From Paracoccaceae bacterium (GTDB taxonomy: Bacteria; Pseudomonadota; Alphaproteobacteria; Rhodobacterales; Rhodobacteraceae): 64,000 nt of DNA. Positions 10,692 to 19,736 of the stretch are shown here, piece after piece. A model generated the notes under the pieces. The model was given only the letters and a program-made list of their open reading frames with translations. It searched no databases and was not told where the DNA came from. The stretch lies in the NCBI GenBank assembly GCA_016936395.1, contig JAFGXY010000043.1, forward strand, positions 1 to 64,000. The letters run 5' to 3'. The translations under genes were made by a program, and so were the position numbers. Positions within the stretch are counted from its first letter, which is position 1; each line of letters opens with the position of its first letter.

Positions 10692-11747
10692 ATGACGAAT
10701 GTGGTGTCATTGCGCCGTATGCCACGTGCCACCCATGACCCTGCGGTGCCGGGCCTGATTGATCTGTTTGCCGCCCGCCGCCGGGGTCGGCATGATGCGT
10801 TCTGGCTGAAGGAAAACGCCGAACTGCTGCAGATCCTTGCCGCGCTGGGGGCAGGCCAGGGGTTGGATCTTTCCCTGTTGCAACCGCGCGCAACCGGATT
10901 GATGGAAGAACTGGCGTTTTTCCCGCAATATTATCGGATGTTCTTGTCCATCGCCGTCGATCTGCGTGCGCTCGGGGTTGACGATGTGCCGGTCGAAGCC
11001 ATGGTGCGCCTCATTCGCGCGGCCGATCTTCCGGCGGTCGAGCTGTCCGACACCCACCGGGGCGAGGCGTTGTTGCTGCTGCGCCGGGCCGGCGACGACA
11101 CCGCCCGCGACCCCGCGCTGGACGAAAGGTTGGCGCACTATGCGGCCAACGCGCGCGCCTTTTGTCTGCCCAACCGTCGCGCGGCGTATGATTTGACGCA
11201 TATCGTTTTTCACGCGACGGATTACGGTCGCGTTGAAGTTGCGCGAAATGCCGACCGACGGTTGAGTTTGGTGTATGTGGGAATGGTGGCCTGGTTGGAG
11301 GACAATCTTGATCTGCTCGCAGAGGTCACGCTTGGCTTGCGCCTGTCGGGCGAGGATGTGCCACAGGCCTGGTCAGATGCTGTCACCGCGGGGGCCGGGT
11401 CCGTCAGCTTTGCGCCCGGCCACGCCCATGGGCCATTCGACGATGACTACCATCAGTATCTGGTATTGAACTGGGCGCTTGGCCTGTCCGGCGGCGAGGC
11501 GTTCGCCGCGGGCGTGCCGTCACAGGCGCGACTGATCCGTCAGCCCGCGCGTCAGGGCGCGGCCTTGCGCGAACTGTCGGTCGCCTTGCTTGACATGGGG
11601 ATGGCCCGGCTGCCCGATTGGGGGCGCATGCGCTGGCGGCTGTGGCCGCGCCTGTCCGAAGCCGCCCGGTCCCGGCTTGCGGTGCTGGAGACGATGCCCG
11701 AGTTTGAGGGGTTCTTTGCGGGCTTTGCCCGGGCGAGGTTGCAATGA
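10692..11747 (+). CDS. Uncharacterised all-helical protein linked to the repeat peptide
   Basis: A 351-residue soluble protein with no signal peptide or membrane segment. I do not recognise it. It looks mainly helical and is rich in Leu, Ala and Arg. Segments worth noting are PNRRAAYDLTHIVFHATDYG in the middle (histidines and Asp that could bind a metal or form an active site), SFAPGHAHGPFDDDYHQYL (another His/Asp-rich stretch) and a basic, Trp-rich stretch near the C-terminus (GRMRWRLWPRL). It starts 73 bases after the repeat-protein gene, beyond the hairpin. Its stop overlaps the start of the exporter in an ATGA, so the two are probably translationally coupled. It could modify, bind or deliver the repeat peptide; none of this is shown. 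Confidence 0.8.
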   Translation: MTNVVSLRRMPRATHDPAVPGLIDLFAARRRGRHDAFWLKENAELLQILAALGAGQGLDLSLLQPRATGLMEELAFFPQYYRMFLSIAVDLRALGVDDVPVEAMVRLIRAADLPAVELSDTHRGEALLLLRRAGDDTARDPALDERLAHYAANARAFCLPNRRAAYDLTHIVFHATDYGRVEVARNADRRLSLVYVGMVAWLEDNLDLLAEVTLGLRLSGEDVPQAWSDAVTAGAGSVSFAPGHAHGPFDDDYHQYLVLNWALGLSGGEAFAAGVPSQARLIRQPARQGAALRELSVALLDMGMARLPDWGRMRWRLWPRLSEAARSRLAVLETMPEFEGFFAGFARARLQ

Positions 11748-12685
11748 TGGCAAGGCTGCTTCGCCACCCGGTGACCGTCGGGGTGGGCTTTCTGATTGCC
11801 TCGACTTTGGCCGCCACTCTGGCCGATGGCACGGTGAAAGACCTGTCCGAACGATTGCAGGCGCCGCAGGTGTTCTTCCTGTCGGGGCTGATCATGGCGG
11901 GGCTCAGCCTGATGGCGGCGCGCGCGGGGGCGGGGCTGGGCCTGTTCACCACGAACTGTCTGAAAACCACGGTGCCGGGCTTGCTGGCGGCGCGGTCGGT
12001 GGCCACGGTCGGGGCGTCGCTGCGGTTCTTTTATGCCATCGCCAAGATCCCCTTGGCCGAGATTTTTCTGTTTGTCGGTCTGATGCCGCTGATGTCGGCG
12101 CTGATGTCCAAGCGTTTGCTGGGAGAGCGGGTGGATGGCACCGCATGGGCCGGGTTGGGGCTTGGTCTGCTTGGTATCGTGATGTTGTTCCCCAGCGGGT
12201 TTTCCGGCATCACCGCGGGCCATCTTGCCGGTTTTGGCGGGGCATTGCTGGGGACGGTGTCCTTGGTTCTGTCGCGTCTGATGGCGCGGCGCGAGGTCAA
12301 TACATTGGTGCAGGTATTCTATCCCAACCTTGCGCTGGCGGCGGCGGCGGCTTTGATGCTGCCCGCCGTATGGCAACCGCCGGGGCTGGTTGATGTCGGG
12401 CGGATTGCACTTTATTCCACGCTGCTGTTTCTGGCGCGCTGGTCGATGGTTCTGGTGATGGAGCGCCTGCGCGCGCCGGTTGCCTTGCCTTTGATGAACG
12501 TCCAGTTCGTCTGGATGGTGGCGGTCGGGTATGTTGCCTTTGGCGAGGTTCCCGCAGTCACGACCGTCTTTGGCGCGCTGATGGTGATGGCGGCAGGGGC
12601 GATTGCCTTGCTGGAACAGGTCCGCATCGACCGTCTGGCTCGTGCAGCCCAAGTGGGCTCGCCTGCGCCGGTCGTGGCAGAGTGA
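11744..12685 (+). CDS. EamA/DMT-superfamily transporter, last gene of the repeat-peptide cassette
   Basis: A 313-residue membrane protein with about ten hydrophobic segments in two EamA-like halves. The second half contains the familiar FGEVPAVTTVFGALMVMAAG pattern (in part GALMVMAAGAIAL). It begins inside the stop codon of the preceding unknown gene (ATGA overlap). DMT proteins export small metabolites, amino acids and some peptides. Its placement suggests that it exports a product of the cassette, but a household metabolite exporter is equally compatible. It ends 39 bases before the convergent erpA-like gene. Confidence 0.85.
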   Translation: MMARLLRHPVTVGVGFLIASTLAATLADGTVKDLSERLQAPQVFFLSGLIMAGLSLMAARAGAGLGLFTTNCLKTTVPGLLAARSVATVGASLRFFYAIAKIPLAEIFLFVGLMPLMSALMSKRLLGERVDGTAWAGLGLGLLGIVMLFPSGFSGITAGHLAGFGGALLGTVSLVLSRLMARREVNTLVQVFYPNLALAAAAALMLPAVWQPPGLVDVGRIALYSTLLFLARWSMVLVMERLRAPVALPLMNVQFVWMVAVGYVAFGEVPAVTTVFGALMVMAAGAIALLEQVRIDRLARAAQVGSPAPVVAE

Positions 12686-12724
12686 TCGCGGGTCGGGTCG
12701 CACTCGCAGCCCCACCCGGAGCCG

Positions 12725-13057
12725 TCAGACCGAAAACGATGTGCCACACCCGCAGCTGCTGGTTGCATTCGGGTTTTCGATCACGAACCGCGCGCCGATC
12801 AGCTCTTCGGTGAAGTCGATCACGGCATTTTGCAAAAATGGCAGCGAAACCGCGTCCACCAGCACCTTTTGCCCGTCCTTTTCCAGCACCAGATCATCGG
12901 CAGCCGGATCGTCCAGCCGGATATCGTATTGAAAGCCCGAACAGCCGCCGCCTTCGACCGCCACCCGCAGCGCCCTTGGTGTGCCGGCCATCTGGGAGAT
13001 CTGGGCCAAGCGGGCAAAAGCGCGGTCGGTCACGCGGGGGGGAAGGGTCAGGTCCAT
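12725..13057 (-). CDS. erpA: HesB/IscA-family iron-sulfur cluster insertion protein
   Basis: A 110-residue A-type carrier that passes Fe-S clusters to apoproteins. It has the three conserved cysteines of the family: GGCSGF near the middle and SSCGCG near the C-terminus. The length is normal. The gene is divergent from dgt with about 75 bases between the starts. ErpA and IscA-type proteins are hard to separate by sequence; erpA is the usual name for this stand-alone alphaproteobacterial copy. Confidence 0.9.
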   Translation of the reverse strand: MDLTLPPRVTDRAFARLAQISQMAGTPRALRVAVEGGGCSGFQYDIRLDDPAADDLVLEKDGQKVLVDAVSLPFLQNAVIDFTEELIGARFVIENPNATSSCGCGTSFSV

Positions 13058-13131
13058 GATTTTTCACATATCCTTGCATATCTTTGTGCAATATACGCCT
13101 TGGTGCTGATTTCAACAAGAACGGGCAACCC

Positions 13132-14337
13132 ATGCTTGCGCCTTTCGCCTGTATTCCCGAAGCATCGCGCGGGCGGCTTTACCCGGAAACGATGTCGTCG
13201 TTCCGCTCGGCGTTTCAGCGCGACCGTGACCGCATCATCCATTCATCGGCGTTTCGTCGCCTGAAACACAAGACCCAGGTGTTTGTCGAACATGAGGGCG
13301 ATTATTACCGCACCCGCCTGACCCACTCGATCGAGGTGGCGCAGGTCGCCCGCACCATCTCGGGTGTGTTGGGATTGAACACCGATCTGGCCGAATGCAT
13401 CGCGCTTGCGCATGATCTGGGCCACACGCCGTTTGGCCACACCGGCGAAGATGCACTGGCCGAGTTGATGGCACCCTATGGCGGCTTTGATCACAACGCG
13501 CAGGCCTTGCGGATCGTGACGAAACTGGAACGCCATTATGCCGATTTTGACGGGCTGAACCTGACATGGGAAAGCCTTGAAGGCATTGCCAAGCACAATG
13601 GGCCGGTGATCGGCCCCAATGCCGACAAAAAGCACGATGGTCCGATGCCCTATGCCCTGGCCGAGGTCAATGCGCTGTGGGATCTGGACCTGCACACCCA
13701 CGCCAGCGCCGAGGCGCAGGTGGCGGCGATTGCCGATGACGTGGCCTATTCGCACCATGACCTGCATGACGGGTTGCGCTCGGGCCTGTTCACCGCTGAC
13801 GACCTGATGGAGCTGCCGGTCACCGGCCCCGCCTTTGCCGAGGTGGATGCGCTCTATCCCGGGCTTGACCCGATGCGCCGGCGGCACGAGGCCTTGCGCC
13901 GGGTGTTTGGCCGGATGGTCGAGGATGTGATCGCCGTCGCCCAAGGCAGGCTGGAGGCCGCGCAGCCGCAATCGGTCGAGGACATCCGCCTGATGGGCAC
14001 CACGATCATCCGGTTTTCCAAGCCGCTGTATCAGGAACTGAAGGCGATCCGCAGTTTTCTGTTCCACCGGATGTATCGCGCGCCCTCGGTGATGGAGGTG
14101 CGGGCCAAGGTGACGCAGGTGGTGCAGGATCTGTTCACCGCCTTCATGTCCGACGCCCGGCTTTTGCCAGCCGAATGGGAACATGCGGTGCTGGCCTGCA
14201 CCGATCAGGTCGAACTGGCGCGCACCATTGCCGATTACGTGGCCGGCATGACTGACCGCTTTGCCATTCAGGAACATGCAAGGCTGTGCGGGGCAGCGCT
14301 GATCGAAACCCATGCCGGGCCGCAATTCCCGACCTAG
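13132..14337 (+). CDS. dgt: dGTP triphosphohydrolase-like HD-domain protein
   Basis: A predicted 401-residue dNTP triphosphohydrolase, which hydrolyses dGTP and other dNTPs to nucleoside and tripolyphosphate. HD-domain metal ligands are visible in RLTHSIEV and ALAHDLGHTPFGHTGE, with further conserved residues in FDHNAQALR and SHHDLHDG. The family N-terminal signature RDRDRIIHSSAFRRL is present. I chose ATG 13132 (MLAPFACIPEASRGRLYPE) because relatives begin just before the RGRLYPE motif. The gene ends 3 bases from the convergent dsbB gene. Confidence 0.93.
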   Translation: MLAPFACIPEASRGRLYPETMSSFRSAFQRDRDRIIHSSAFRRLKHKTQVFVEHEGDYYRTRLTHSIEVAQVARTISGVLGLNTDLAECIALAHDLGHTPFGHTGEDALAELMAPYGGFDHNAQALRIVTKLERHYADFDGLNLTWESLEGIAKHNGPVIGPNADKKHDGPMPYALAEVNALWDLDLHTHASAEAQVAAIADDVAYSHHDLHDGLRSGLFTADDLMELPVTGPAFAEVDALYPGLDPMRRRHEALRRVFGRMVEDVIAVAQGRLEAAQPQSVEDIRLMGTTIIRFSKPLYQELKAIRSFLFHRMYRAPSVMEVRAKVTQVVQDLFTAFMSDARLLPAEWEHAVLACTDQVELARTIADYVAGMTDRFAIQEHARLCGAALIETHAGPQFPT

Positions 14338-14340
14338 GCG

Positions 14341-14814
14341 TCAGTCGCGCGCAGCAGCCCAAGCCCAGAGCCCGGCAAAACCCAGCGAGGCCAGCACGTT
14401 CCAGCCCGCCATCGACAGGCCCAGAAATGACCATGCCACCTCGTCGCAGCGCACCGGGGGGGCGACGCTGACGTCGGGGTTCAGAAGGTCGGTGACGCTG
14501 ACCCCGGAAATCGAGCCGCCCATGCACGATGGTGTGCCGATCCACCACTTCATCTCGACACCGAAGTGATAGCCGGCAAGGCCAGCCGCCCCAAGCGCGG
14601 CGATCGCACCCAGCACGGGCCATGCCCGCACCAACCCCGGCGCGCGCACCGTCAGGGCCAGCCCCCCGATGACCACCGCGGCAAAATGCGGCCAGCGCTG
14701 CCAGACGCACAGCGGGCAGGGGGCCAGCCCGCCGATATACTGAAACGCCAGTGCCGCCAGCAGCACCGCCAGCGAGCCACCGGCCGCAAGTCCGATCAGT
14801 TGAATGCGCGTCAC
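14341..14814 (-). CDS. dsbB: Disulfide bond formation protein B family
   Basis: A 157-residue inner-membrane protein with about four transmembrane segments. It has the quinone-proximal CPLC motif in LAPCPLCVWQRWPH and a second periplasmic cysteine pair (PSCMGG and PVRCDE). It would reoxidise DsbA-like proteins by passing electrons to quinone. There is no suitable ATG; the GTG at 14814 is preceded by TGAGG and lies 7 bases after the stop of the YqaA-like gene, indicating one operon. Confidence 0.88.
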   Translation of the reverse strand: MTRIQLIGLAAGGSLAVLLAALAFQYIGGLAPCPLCVWQRWPHFAAVVIGGLALTVRAPGLVRAWPVLGAIAALGAAGLAGYHFGVEMKWWIGTPSCMGGSISGVSVTDLLNPDVSVAPPVRCDEVAWSFLGLSMAGWNVLASLGFAGLWAWAAARD

Positions 14815-14821
14815 GTCAGCC

Positions 14822-15406
14822 TCACAGGAATTTGGTTGCAAGGTAGACGGCCAGCACCAGCAGAAGACCGATGCCCACCACCTGCGTGAACCGCGTCTCG
14901 ATTGCCGCAACGACAGCCGCGCCATACCGCCGTAGCGCCCAGGCCAGGCCAAAGAACTTGCCGCCGCGGGCAATGATTGCGGCCAGAATGAACAGCGGCA
15001 GATTGAACGCGATCACCCCGGCAAGAATCGTCACCACCTTCATCGGCGGCAGATGTGCCGCCCCCGATGTGACAAGCATCAGCAAGATCGCCCCGTCGCC
15101 GGTCTGTGCCTTCAGCGCCTCGAAGGCGTCCAGCTTGCCATAGAACGCCAACACCGGTTCGGCCAGCAGGTCGAACAGATAGAACCCCAGCAGCCAGCCA
15201 AGCACGCCGCCGATCACCGAGCCGACACTGGCAATCAAGGCATAGCGCATCGCCCGGTCGGGTTGCGCCAGCACCATCGGCACGAACAGCACCTCGGCGG
15301 GCACCAGAAAGACTGAGCTTTCGATGACCGTAACCACCCCAAGCGCCGCCGGCGCGTGGCGCGAAGAAGCCCATCGCAAGGTCCAGTCGTAGAGCTTTCT
15401 CAGCAT
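14822..15406 (-). CDS. YqaA/DedA-like membrane protein
   Basis: A predicted 194-residue membrane protein of the DedA/SNARE-associated superfamily, YqaA branch. It starts MLRKLYDWTLRWASS and has a conserved hydrophobic stretch VIESSVFLVPAEVLFVPM, then GSVIGGVLGWLLGFYLFD and an IIARGGKFFGLAW segment typical of YqaA. The ATG at 15406 has CAGGAG 8 bases upstream. DedA proteins are implicated in lipid-carrier flipping and envelope homeostasis; the YqaA role is unproven. The gene is cotranscribed with dsbB. Confidence 0.88.
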   Translation of the reverse strand: MLRKLYDWTLRWASSRHAPAALGVVTVIESSVFLVPAEVLFVPMVLAQPDRAMRYALIASVGSVIGGVLGWLLGFYLFDLLAEPVLAFYGKLDAFEALKAQTGDGAILLMLVTSGAAHLPPMKVVTILAGVIAFNLPLFILAAIIARGGKFFGLAWALRRYGAAVVAAIETRFTQVVGIGLLLVLAVYLATKFL

Positions 15407-15534
15407 CGTCACGCTCCTGATCTTCGCCCGTTTAAGGCCATGCCCGCCGCGCAAGGTCAAGCGCCTTGCGAAATCCCTTTGGGTCCGTCGCGCTGATCGG
15501 GTAAGCTGGGCTCGGGCAACTTTGGGGTGCAGGT

Positions 15535-16377
15535 ATGGAATGGCGGGGACGGCGGGAAAGCCGCAACATCGAGGATCGTCGCACAAGTATGGGCGCACGG
15601 GTGGGGGGCATCGGCGGCGTTGGCGCCATTGCGGTTTTGCTGATCGGTTATTTCCTTGGCGTTGATGTCACGCCGCTGTTGCAAGACCCCGGCGCGCAAT
15701 CGGGCGGCACCACCGAATTGACCCAAGCGGACCGTGACGCCGGCAGGTTTGTCTCGGTGACGCTGGCTGACACCGAAGAGGTCTGGGCCGAGGTGTTTCG
15801 TGACCAGTTGGGCCGGACCTACAATCCGCCGACGCTGGTGCTTTTCAAGGGCGTGACGCAAAGCCCCTGTGGCGGGGCCTCGGGGGCGACGGGCCCATTC
15901 TACTGCCCGGCGGACAAGAAGGCTTACCTCGACACCGATTTCTTCACCACGCTCGATCGCCGTCTGGGCGCCAAGGGCGATTTTGCCGCCGCCTACGTGG
16001 TGGCGCATGAAATCGCGCATCATGTGCAGAACGAGCTGGGCATCCTTGGCCGCGCCAACCAGGCGCGCCAGCAGGTCAGCCAGGCTGACAGCAACGCCAT
16101 CTCGGTGCGGATCGAATTGCAGGCCGATTGCCTGTCGGGCGTCTGGGCGCGCACGGCGGCGCAACGCTTTGGGTCAATCGACCGCGGTGATCTGGAAGAG
16201 GCGGTAGATGCGGCGCGGCGCATCGGTGATGACACGCTGCAAAAAGCCGCAGGCCAGCGTCCGATGCCGCACACCTTTACCCATGGCACCGCCGAGCAAC
16301 GCTCGCGCTGGTTCATGACCGGGCTGCAATCGGGGCAGCTCGCCGATTGTGACACCTTTTCAACGGATGATCTGTGA
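15535..16377 (+). CDS. Neutral zinc metallopeptidase (YpfJ/zinicin-like)
   Basis: A 280-residue protein of the YpfJ (KPN_02809-like) metallopeptidase family. An N-terminal cytoplasmic basic stretch (MEWRGRRES) is followed by one transmembrane segment at about residues 24-42. A large extracytoplasmic domain then carries the zinc-binding HEIAHHVQ motif and the downstream QADCLSGVWA glutamate/aspartate. The C-terminal HGTAEQRSRWFMTG is also characteristic. The substrate is unknown. It is divergent from the YqaA/dsbB pair and precedes the tRNA gene. Confidence 0.93.
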   Translation: MEWRGRRESRNIEDRRTSMGARVGGIGGVGAIAVLLIGYFLGVDVTPLLQDPGAQSGGTTELTQADRDAGRFVSVTLADTEEVWAEVFRDQLGRTYNPPTLVLFKGVTQSPCGGASGATGPFYCPADKKAYLDTDFFTTLDRRLGAKGDFAAAYVVAHEIAHHVQNELGILGRANQARQQVSQADSNAISVRIELQADCLSGVWARTAAQRFGSIDRGDLEEAVDAARRIGDDTLQKAAGQRPMPHTFTHGTAEQRSRWFMTGLQSGQLADCDTFSTDDL

Positions 16378-16390
16378 CGACAGCACCCTG

Positions 16391-16418
16391 TTGACGCCGC
16401 GCTTTGGCGCGGTTAAAC
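16391..16418 (+). promoter_or_regulatory. Likely sigma-70-type promoter of tRNA-Leu
   Basis: TTGACG (16391-16396) and TTAAAC (16413-16418) are separated by 16 bases, and the tRNA begins 10 bases after the second hexamer. The spacer contains a CCGCGC/GCGCGG inverted repeat, which might also act as a weak 3' end for the preceding gene. Confidence 0.5.
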
Positions 16419-16428
16419 GACGCAAAGT

Positions 16429-16513
16429 GCCCGAGTGGTGGAATTGGTAGACGCAGCGGATTCAAAATCCGCCGCCGCAAGGCTTGTCGGTTCGAGTCCG
16501 ACCTCGGGCACCA
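16429..16513 (+). tRNA. tRNA-Leu (anticodon CAA)
   Basis: A class II tRNA with a 7-bp acceptor stem (GCCCGAG with CTCGGGC), D-arm GGTAGACGC, anticodon stem GCGGA/TCCGC around loop TTCAAAA (CAA at 16463-16465), a variable arm and the T-arm GGTTCGAGTCC. CCA is encoded at 16511-16513. It reads the leucine codon UUG. Confidence 0.97.
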
Positions 16514-17250
16514 CACCTCTTTTCATGTCATGGAACAGTCCGCGGAATGATTCGGACGGCGTTCTCGCATGTCGTCGACCAATCATGGTAAATTTCTGAC
16601 ATAAGTGGGGTCTGCGGCAACAATTTTGGCCAGATCTGTCCACAGCGATGGCAAAACTGTGGCGATGGTTAAGATGGGGTCACTGACTGTTGTCCTGTTT
16701 CCGCGGCTGCATCAAATTTCAACGCAGAGATGCACGCAAACCCATGGGCCGCAGATTTTCTGGAGAAATTTGAGGCTCATGTCGGCAAGGGTTTCACGTG
16801 CAGCGACAATGACGGGATGGAAATCCCCTGAAAAGGCGGCTCAAAACGCTCGGCATGGCAGACCCAACCGATCGGTTGCCGCATCTTCGCCTTTTTTCAC
16901 TTCCCGTAAGTCTTAATGCCGGGTAAATTTCTGGATGTCTTGCTGGGAAAGACAATTGGCCGTGGGGGCGGTCGTATTGTGACAGTGTGCTGCCAGGCAT
17001 TCTGGACAGGGAAACAGGGAAGGCATCGGCTGAAAGGCCTCGGTCCTCCCTCGTTGATACAAAGCCACCCGTAGGGCATGCCCTGTAACGGGCTGGTATC
17101 TCTGTCACTCAAACGACAAGGCCGCGTGGCGCATCGTCGGGGGAATTCGCCCGTCGACATGCGTCAATGTGACGGCCAGACGATCGGTCGGCATGGTGGG
17201 TTTGACGGTGGGCACGATGGCGTCCCATTTGGTGCTGTGAGGATATGACG
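16514..17250. other. Long intergenic region before the first RTX/Hint gene
   Basis: About 735 bases, less GC-rich in parts than its neighbours, with no convincing gene on either strand. It holds a perfect 14-base palindrome at 16865-16878. It probably contains the promoter and regulatory region of the RTX/Hint gene. Confidence 0.5.
16865..16878. promoter_or_regulatory. Perfect 14-base palindrome, candidate operator
   Basis: CAACCGATCGGTTG is a perfect inverted repeat about 370 bases before the RTX/Hint gene. A related ACGATCGGTCGG occurs near 17173-17184, closer to the gene. The binding protein is unknown. Confidence 0.3.
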
Positions 17251-19686
17251 ATGCCGGTTTTCGCGCTGTACAATTTCGATGATCCCTCGTGCAAGGCCAT
17301 CGACAGTGCCCTGACAGACGGTGCCCAAGACGGGCTTTACCTGAACGGGGCAAGATCCGTTCTCGGCCGCGCCGTTCTGGATGGCAACAACGATCTGGTC
17401 AAGATCGGCACTGATCCGGCGTTTCAACTGGACAGCGGCACATTGGAAATCCAGTTCAGCCTGGATGATGACGCCTGCCTGACCAAGCCGAGCACGATCC
17501 TGTCGCGCGACAGCAAAGGCGTTACCGAGGGGGGCTTTCGCATCGAAAGCCTGCCGCATGGCATTATCCAGATCACCCATGAAAGCCCGGCCGGGACCGT
17601 GGTGTATCGCACTGAGTGCGGTTTTCAGAACCCCGGTGACGAAATCGCGGTGTCCTATTCGTGGGATCAGGGCGGTGACGGCGGTGTTGTGAAGATCACC
17701 AACCTGACCACGGCAGACAGTTTTGAAGACACGGTTCCAAACCACCTGACCATGGATCAGGGGTCCATCAACCAGAACTGGCTGGTCGGGGCGGGACAGC
17801 AATATGTGAATGCCGGCTCGGTCTGCAACATCAATGCGTTCTATCCCGGCTCGGTCGAGTATCTCTCGATCTCGGACACGGTGGACAATGTCATCACCAA
17901 CCAGGTCCCGGATGCGGTGGATGATGCCTTTGTCACCCCGCTGAACACCCCGATCATCGTGGATGTTCTGGCCAATGACACAGACCCCGACGGTGATGCG
18001 CTGACCGTGACAAGCATCACGCAACCCGCAAACGGCACGGCGACGCTGGGCAGCGATGGCACCATCCTGTTCACCCCCGAGAGCGGTTTTGCCGGTGACA
18101 CCACACTGACCTATACCCTCAGCGATGGCAAAGGCGGCACCGACAGCGCCACGGTGACCTTTACGGTGAACCCGCCGCCACCGCCACCACCGCCACCGGC
18201 GCCCGACGGGATCGTGGAAGGCACCGCGACAGATGATCTGATCGATCTGGCCTATACCGGCGACCCGGATGGGGACAGGATCGACAACGATGATGCCGTG
18301 CTGCCTGGCGAGGGCCCGCAAGACGACATCGTGCAGGCCTATGGCGGCAATGACACCGTATTTTCGGGCCTGGGTGATGACAAAGTGACCGCAGGTGACG
18401 GCGATGATCTGGTCTACGGCGGCGATGGCGATGACCTGCTGTCCGGCGGCACCGGCGATGACTCGTTGCATGGAGATGCAGGCCGCGACACGCTGTTTGG
18501 CGACGACGGCGACGACACCATGGCCGGCGACGACGATGACGATGTGCTGTCCGGCGGCATCGGCGACGACAGTCTTGATGGCGGCCTGGGTGCCGACAGC
18601 CTCGCCGGCAACGACGGCGACGATGTGCTGCTGGGCAGCGATGGCGACGATACCATTGCGGGCGGGGCTGGCGATGATACCATCGACGGCGGTGCGCAGA
18701 ATGACCTGATCGACGGCGGCACCGGCAATGACCTGATCCTTGGCGATGCCGGCCAAGACACGCTGATCGGCGGAACCGGGTCGGACACGCTGTTTGGCGG
18801 GGCCGACGATGATCTGATCGCCCTTGGCGAAGCCGTGACCGGCGCGCCTGATGGTGCAGCCGATCAAGCCTTTGGCGGGGCGGACCGCGATACCTTTGTT
18901 GGCGTCGGCGCGGGCGATACCGTGTTCGGCGGTTCCGATGGCGATGATTTCGACACGCTGGACCTGGGCGGGACCGGGCCGTGCAACGTGGTGCGCACCA
19001 ACGTCGACAGCGACGGCAACGGCTTCGACGGCTATGTCGAATACCTTGACTTGGATGGCGCTGTTGTTGGTCGATCCGACTTCAGCAACATCGAAAGCAT
19101 TGTCTGCTTTACGCCCGGCACGCTGATTGCCACGCCGCGCGGCGAGGTGGCGGTGGAAGATCTGCGCGTCGGCGACAAGGTCATCACCCGTGACAACGGC
19201 ATTCAGGAAATCCGCTGGATGGGGGCCAAGGCGATGGGCTGGCATGATTTTGCCGCCAATCCGCATCTGCGCCCGATCATGGTCAAGGCTGGGTCCCTGG
19301 GCAATGATCTGCCGGAACGCGACATGATGCTGTCGCCAAACCACCGCTTGCTGGTGGCCAACGACCGCACCGCGCTGTATTTCGACGAACACGAGGTTCT
19401 GGTGGCCGCCAAGCACCTGATCGGTGGCAAAGGTGTGCAGCAGGTAGAGTCGGTGGGCACCACCTATTACCACTTCATGTTCGACCAGCACGAGGTGGTG
19501 CTGTCGAACGGCGCCTGGACCGAAAGCTTTCAGCCCGGCGATTATACGCTCAAGGGCCTGGGCAATGCGCAACGGTCGGAATTGCTGGAACTGTTCCCCG
19601 AGCTGAAGGCCCCCGACGGGGTGGAAGCCTATCAGGCGGCCCGCAAGACCCTGAAGAAACACGAGGCCCGCCTGTTGGCGCGCTGA
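17251..19686 (+). CDS. RTX-repeat protein with cadherin-like and C-terminal Hint domains
   Basis: A large, acidic, probably exported protein (811 residues). Residues 1-215 resemble a concanavalin/LamG-like fold. Residues 220-308 are a cadherin/VCBS-like Ig domain (VLANDTDPDGDALTVTSI). An eight-proline linker follows at about 307-318. From about 325 to 600 there are many GGxGxDxLxG calcium-binding RTX nonapeptides. A Hint_2-type domain starts at C619 (CFTPGTLIATPRGEV) and includes LSPNHRLLV. RTX repeats point to type I secretion; the Hint domain suggests self-cleavage or autoprocessing. There is no classical signal peptide and no secretion ATPase nearby. I chose ATG 17251 over 17245 because GAGGA is about 8 bases before it and only 2 before the other. 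Confidence 0.88.
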   Translation: MPVFALYNFDDPSCKAIDSALTDGAQDGLYLNGARSVLGRAVLDGNNDLVKIGTDPAFQLDSGTLEIQFSLDDDACLTKPSTILSRDSKGVTEGGFRIESLPHGIIQITHESPAGTVVYRTECGFQNPGDEIAVSYSWDQGGDGGVVKITNLTTADSFEDTVPNHLTMDQGSINQNWLVGAGQQYVNAGSVCNINAFYPGSVEYLSISDTVDNVITNQVPDAVDDAFVTPLNTPIIVDVLANDTDPDGDALTVTSITQPANGTATLGSDGTILFTPESGFAGDTTLTYTLSDGKGGTDSATVTFTVNPPPPPPPPPAPDGIVEGTATDDLIDLAYTGDPDGDRIDNDDAVLPGEGPQDDIVQAYGGNDTVFSGLGDDKVTAGDGDDLVYGGDGDDLLSGGTGDDSLHGDAGRDTLFGDDGDDTMAGDDDDDVLSGGIGDDSLDGGLGADSLAGNDGDDVLLGSDGDDTIAGGAGDDTIDGGAQNDLIDGGTGNDLILGDAGQDTLIGGTGSDTLFGGADDDLIALGEAVTGAPDGAADQAFGGADRDTFVGVGAGDTVFGGSDGDDFDTLDLGGTGPCNVVRTNVDSDGNGFDGYVEYLDLDGAVVGRSDFSNIESIVCFTPGTLIATPRGEVAVEDLRVGDKVITRDNGIQEIRWMGAKAMGWHDFAANPHLRPIMVKAGSLGNDLPERDMMLSPNHRLLVANDRTALYFDEHEVLVAAKHLIGGKGVQQVESVGTTYYHFMFDQHEVVLSNGAWTESFQPGDYTLKGLGNAQRSELLELFPELKAPDGVEAYQAARKTLKKHEARLLAR

Positions 19687-19736
19687 CGGCTTATGCAGCG
19701 CGGATCGGGTGCGCGACAGCATCCCGGTTCGTCGGC

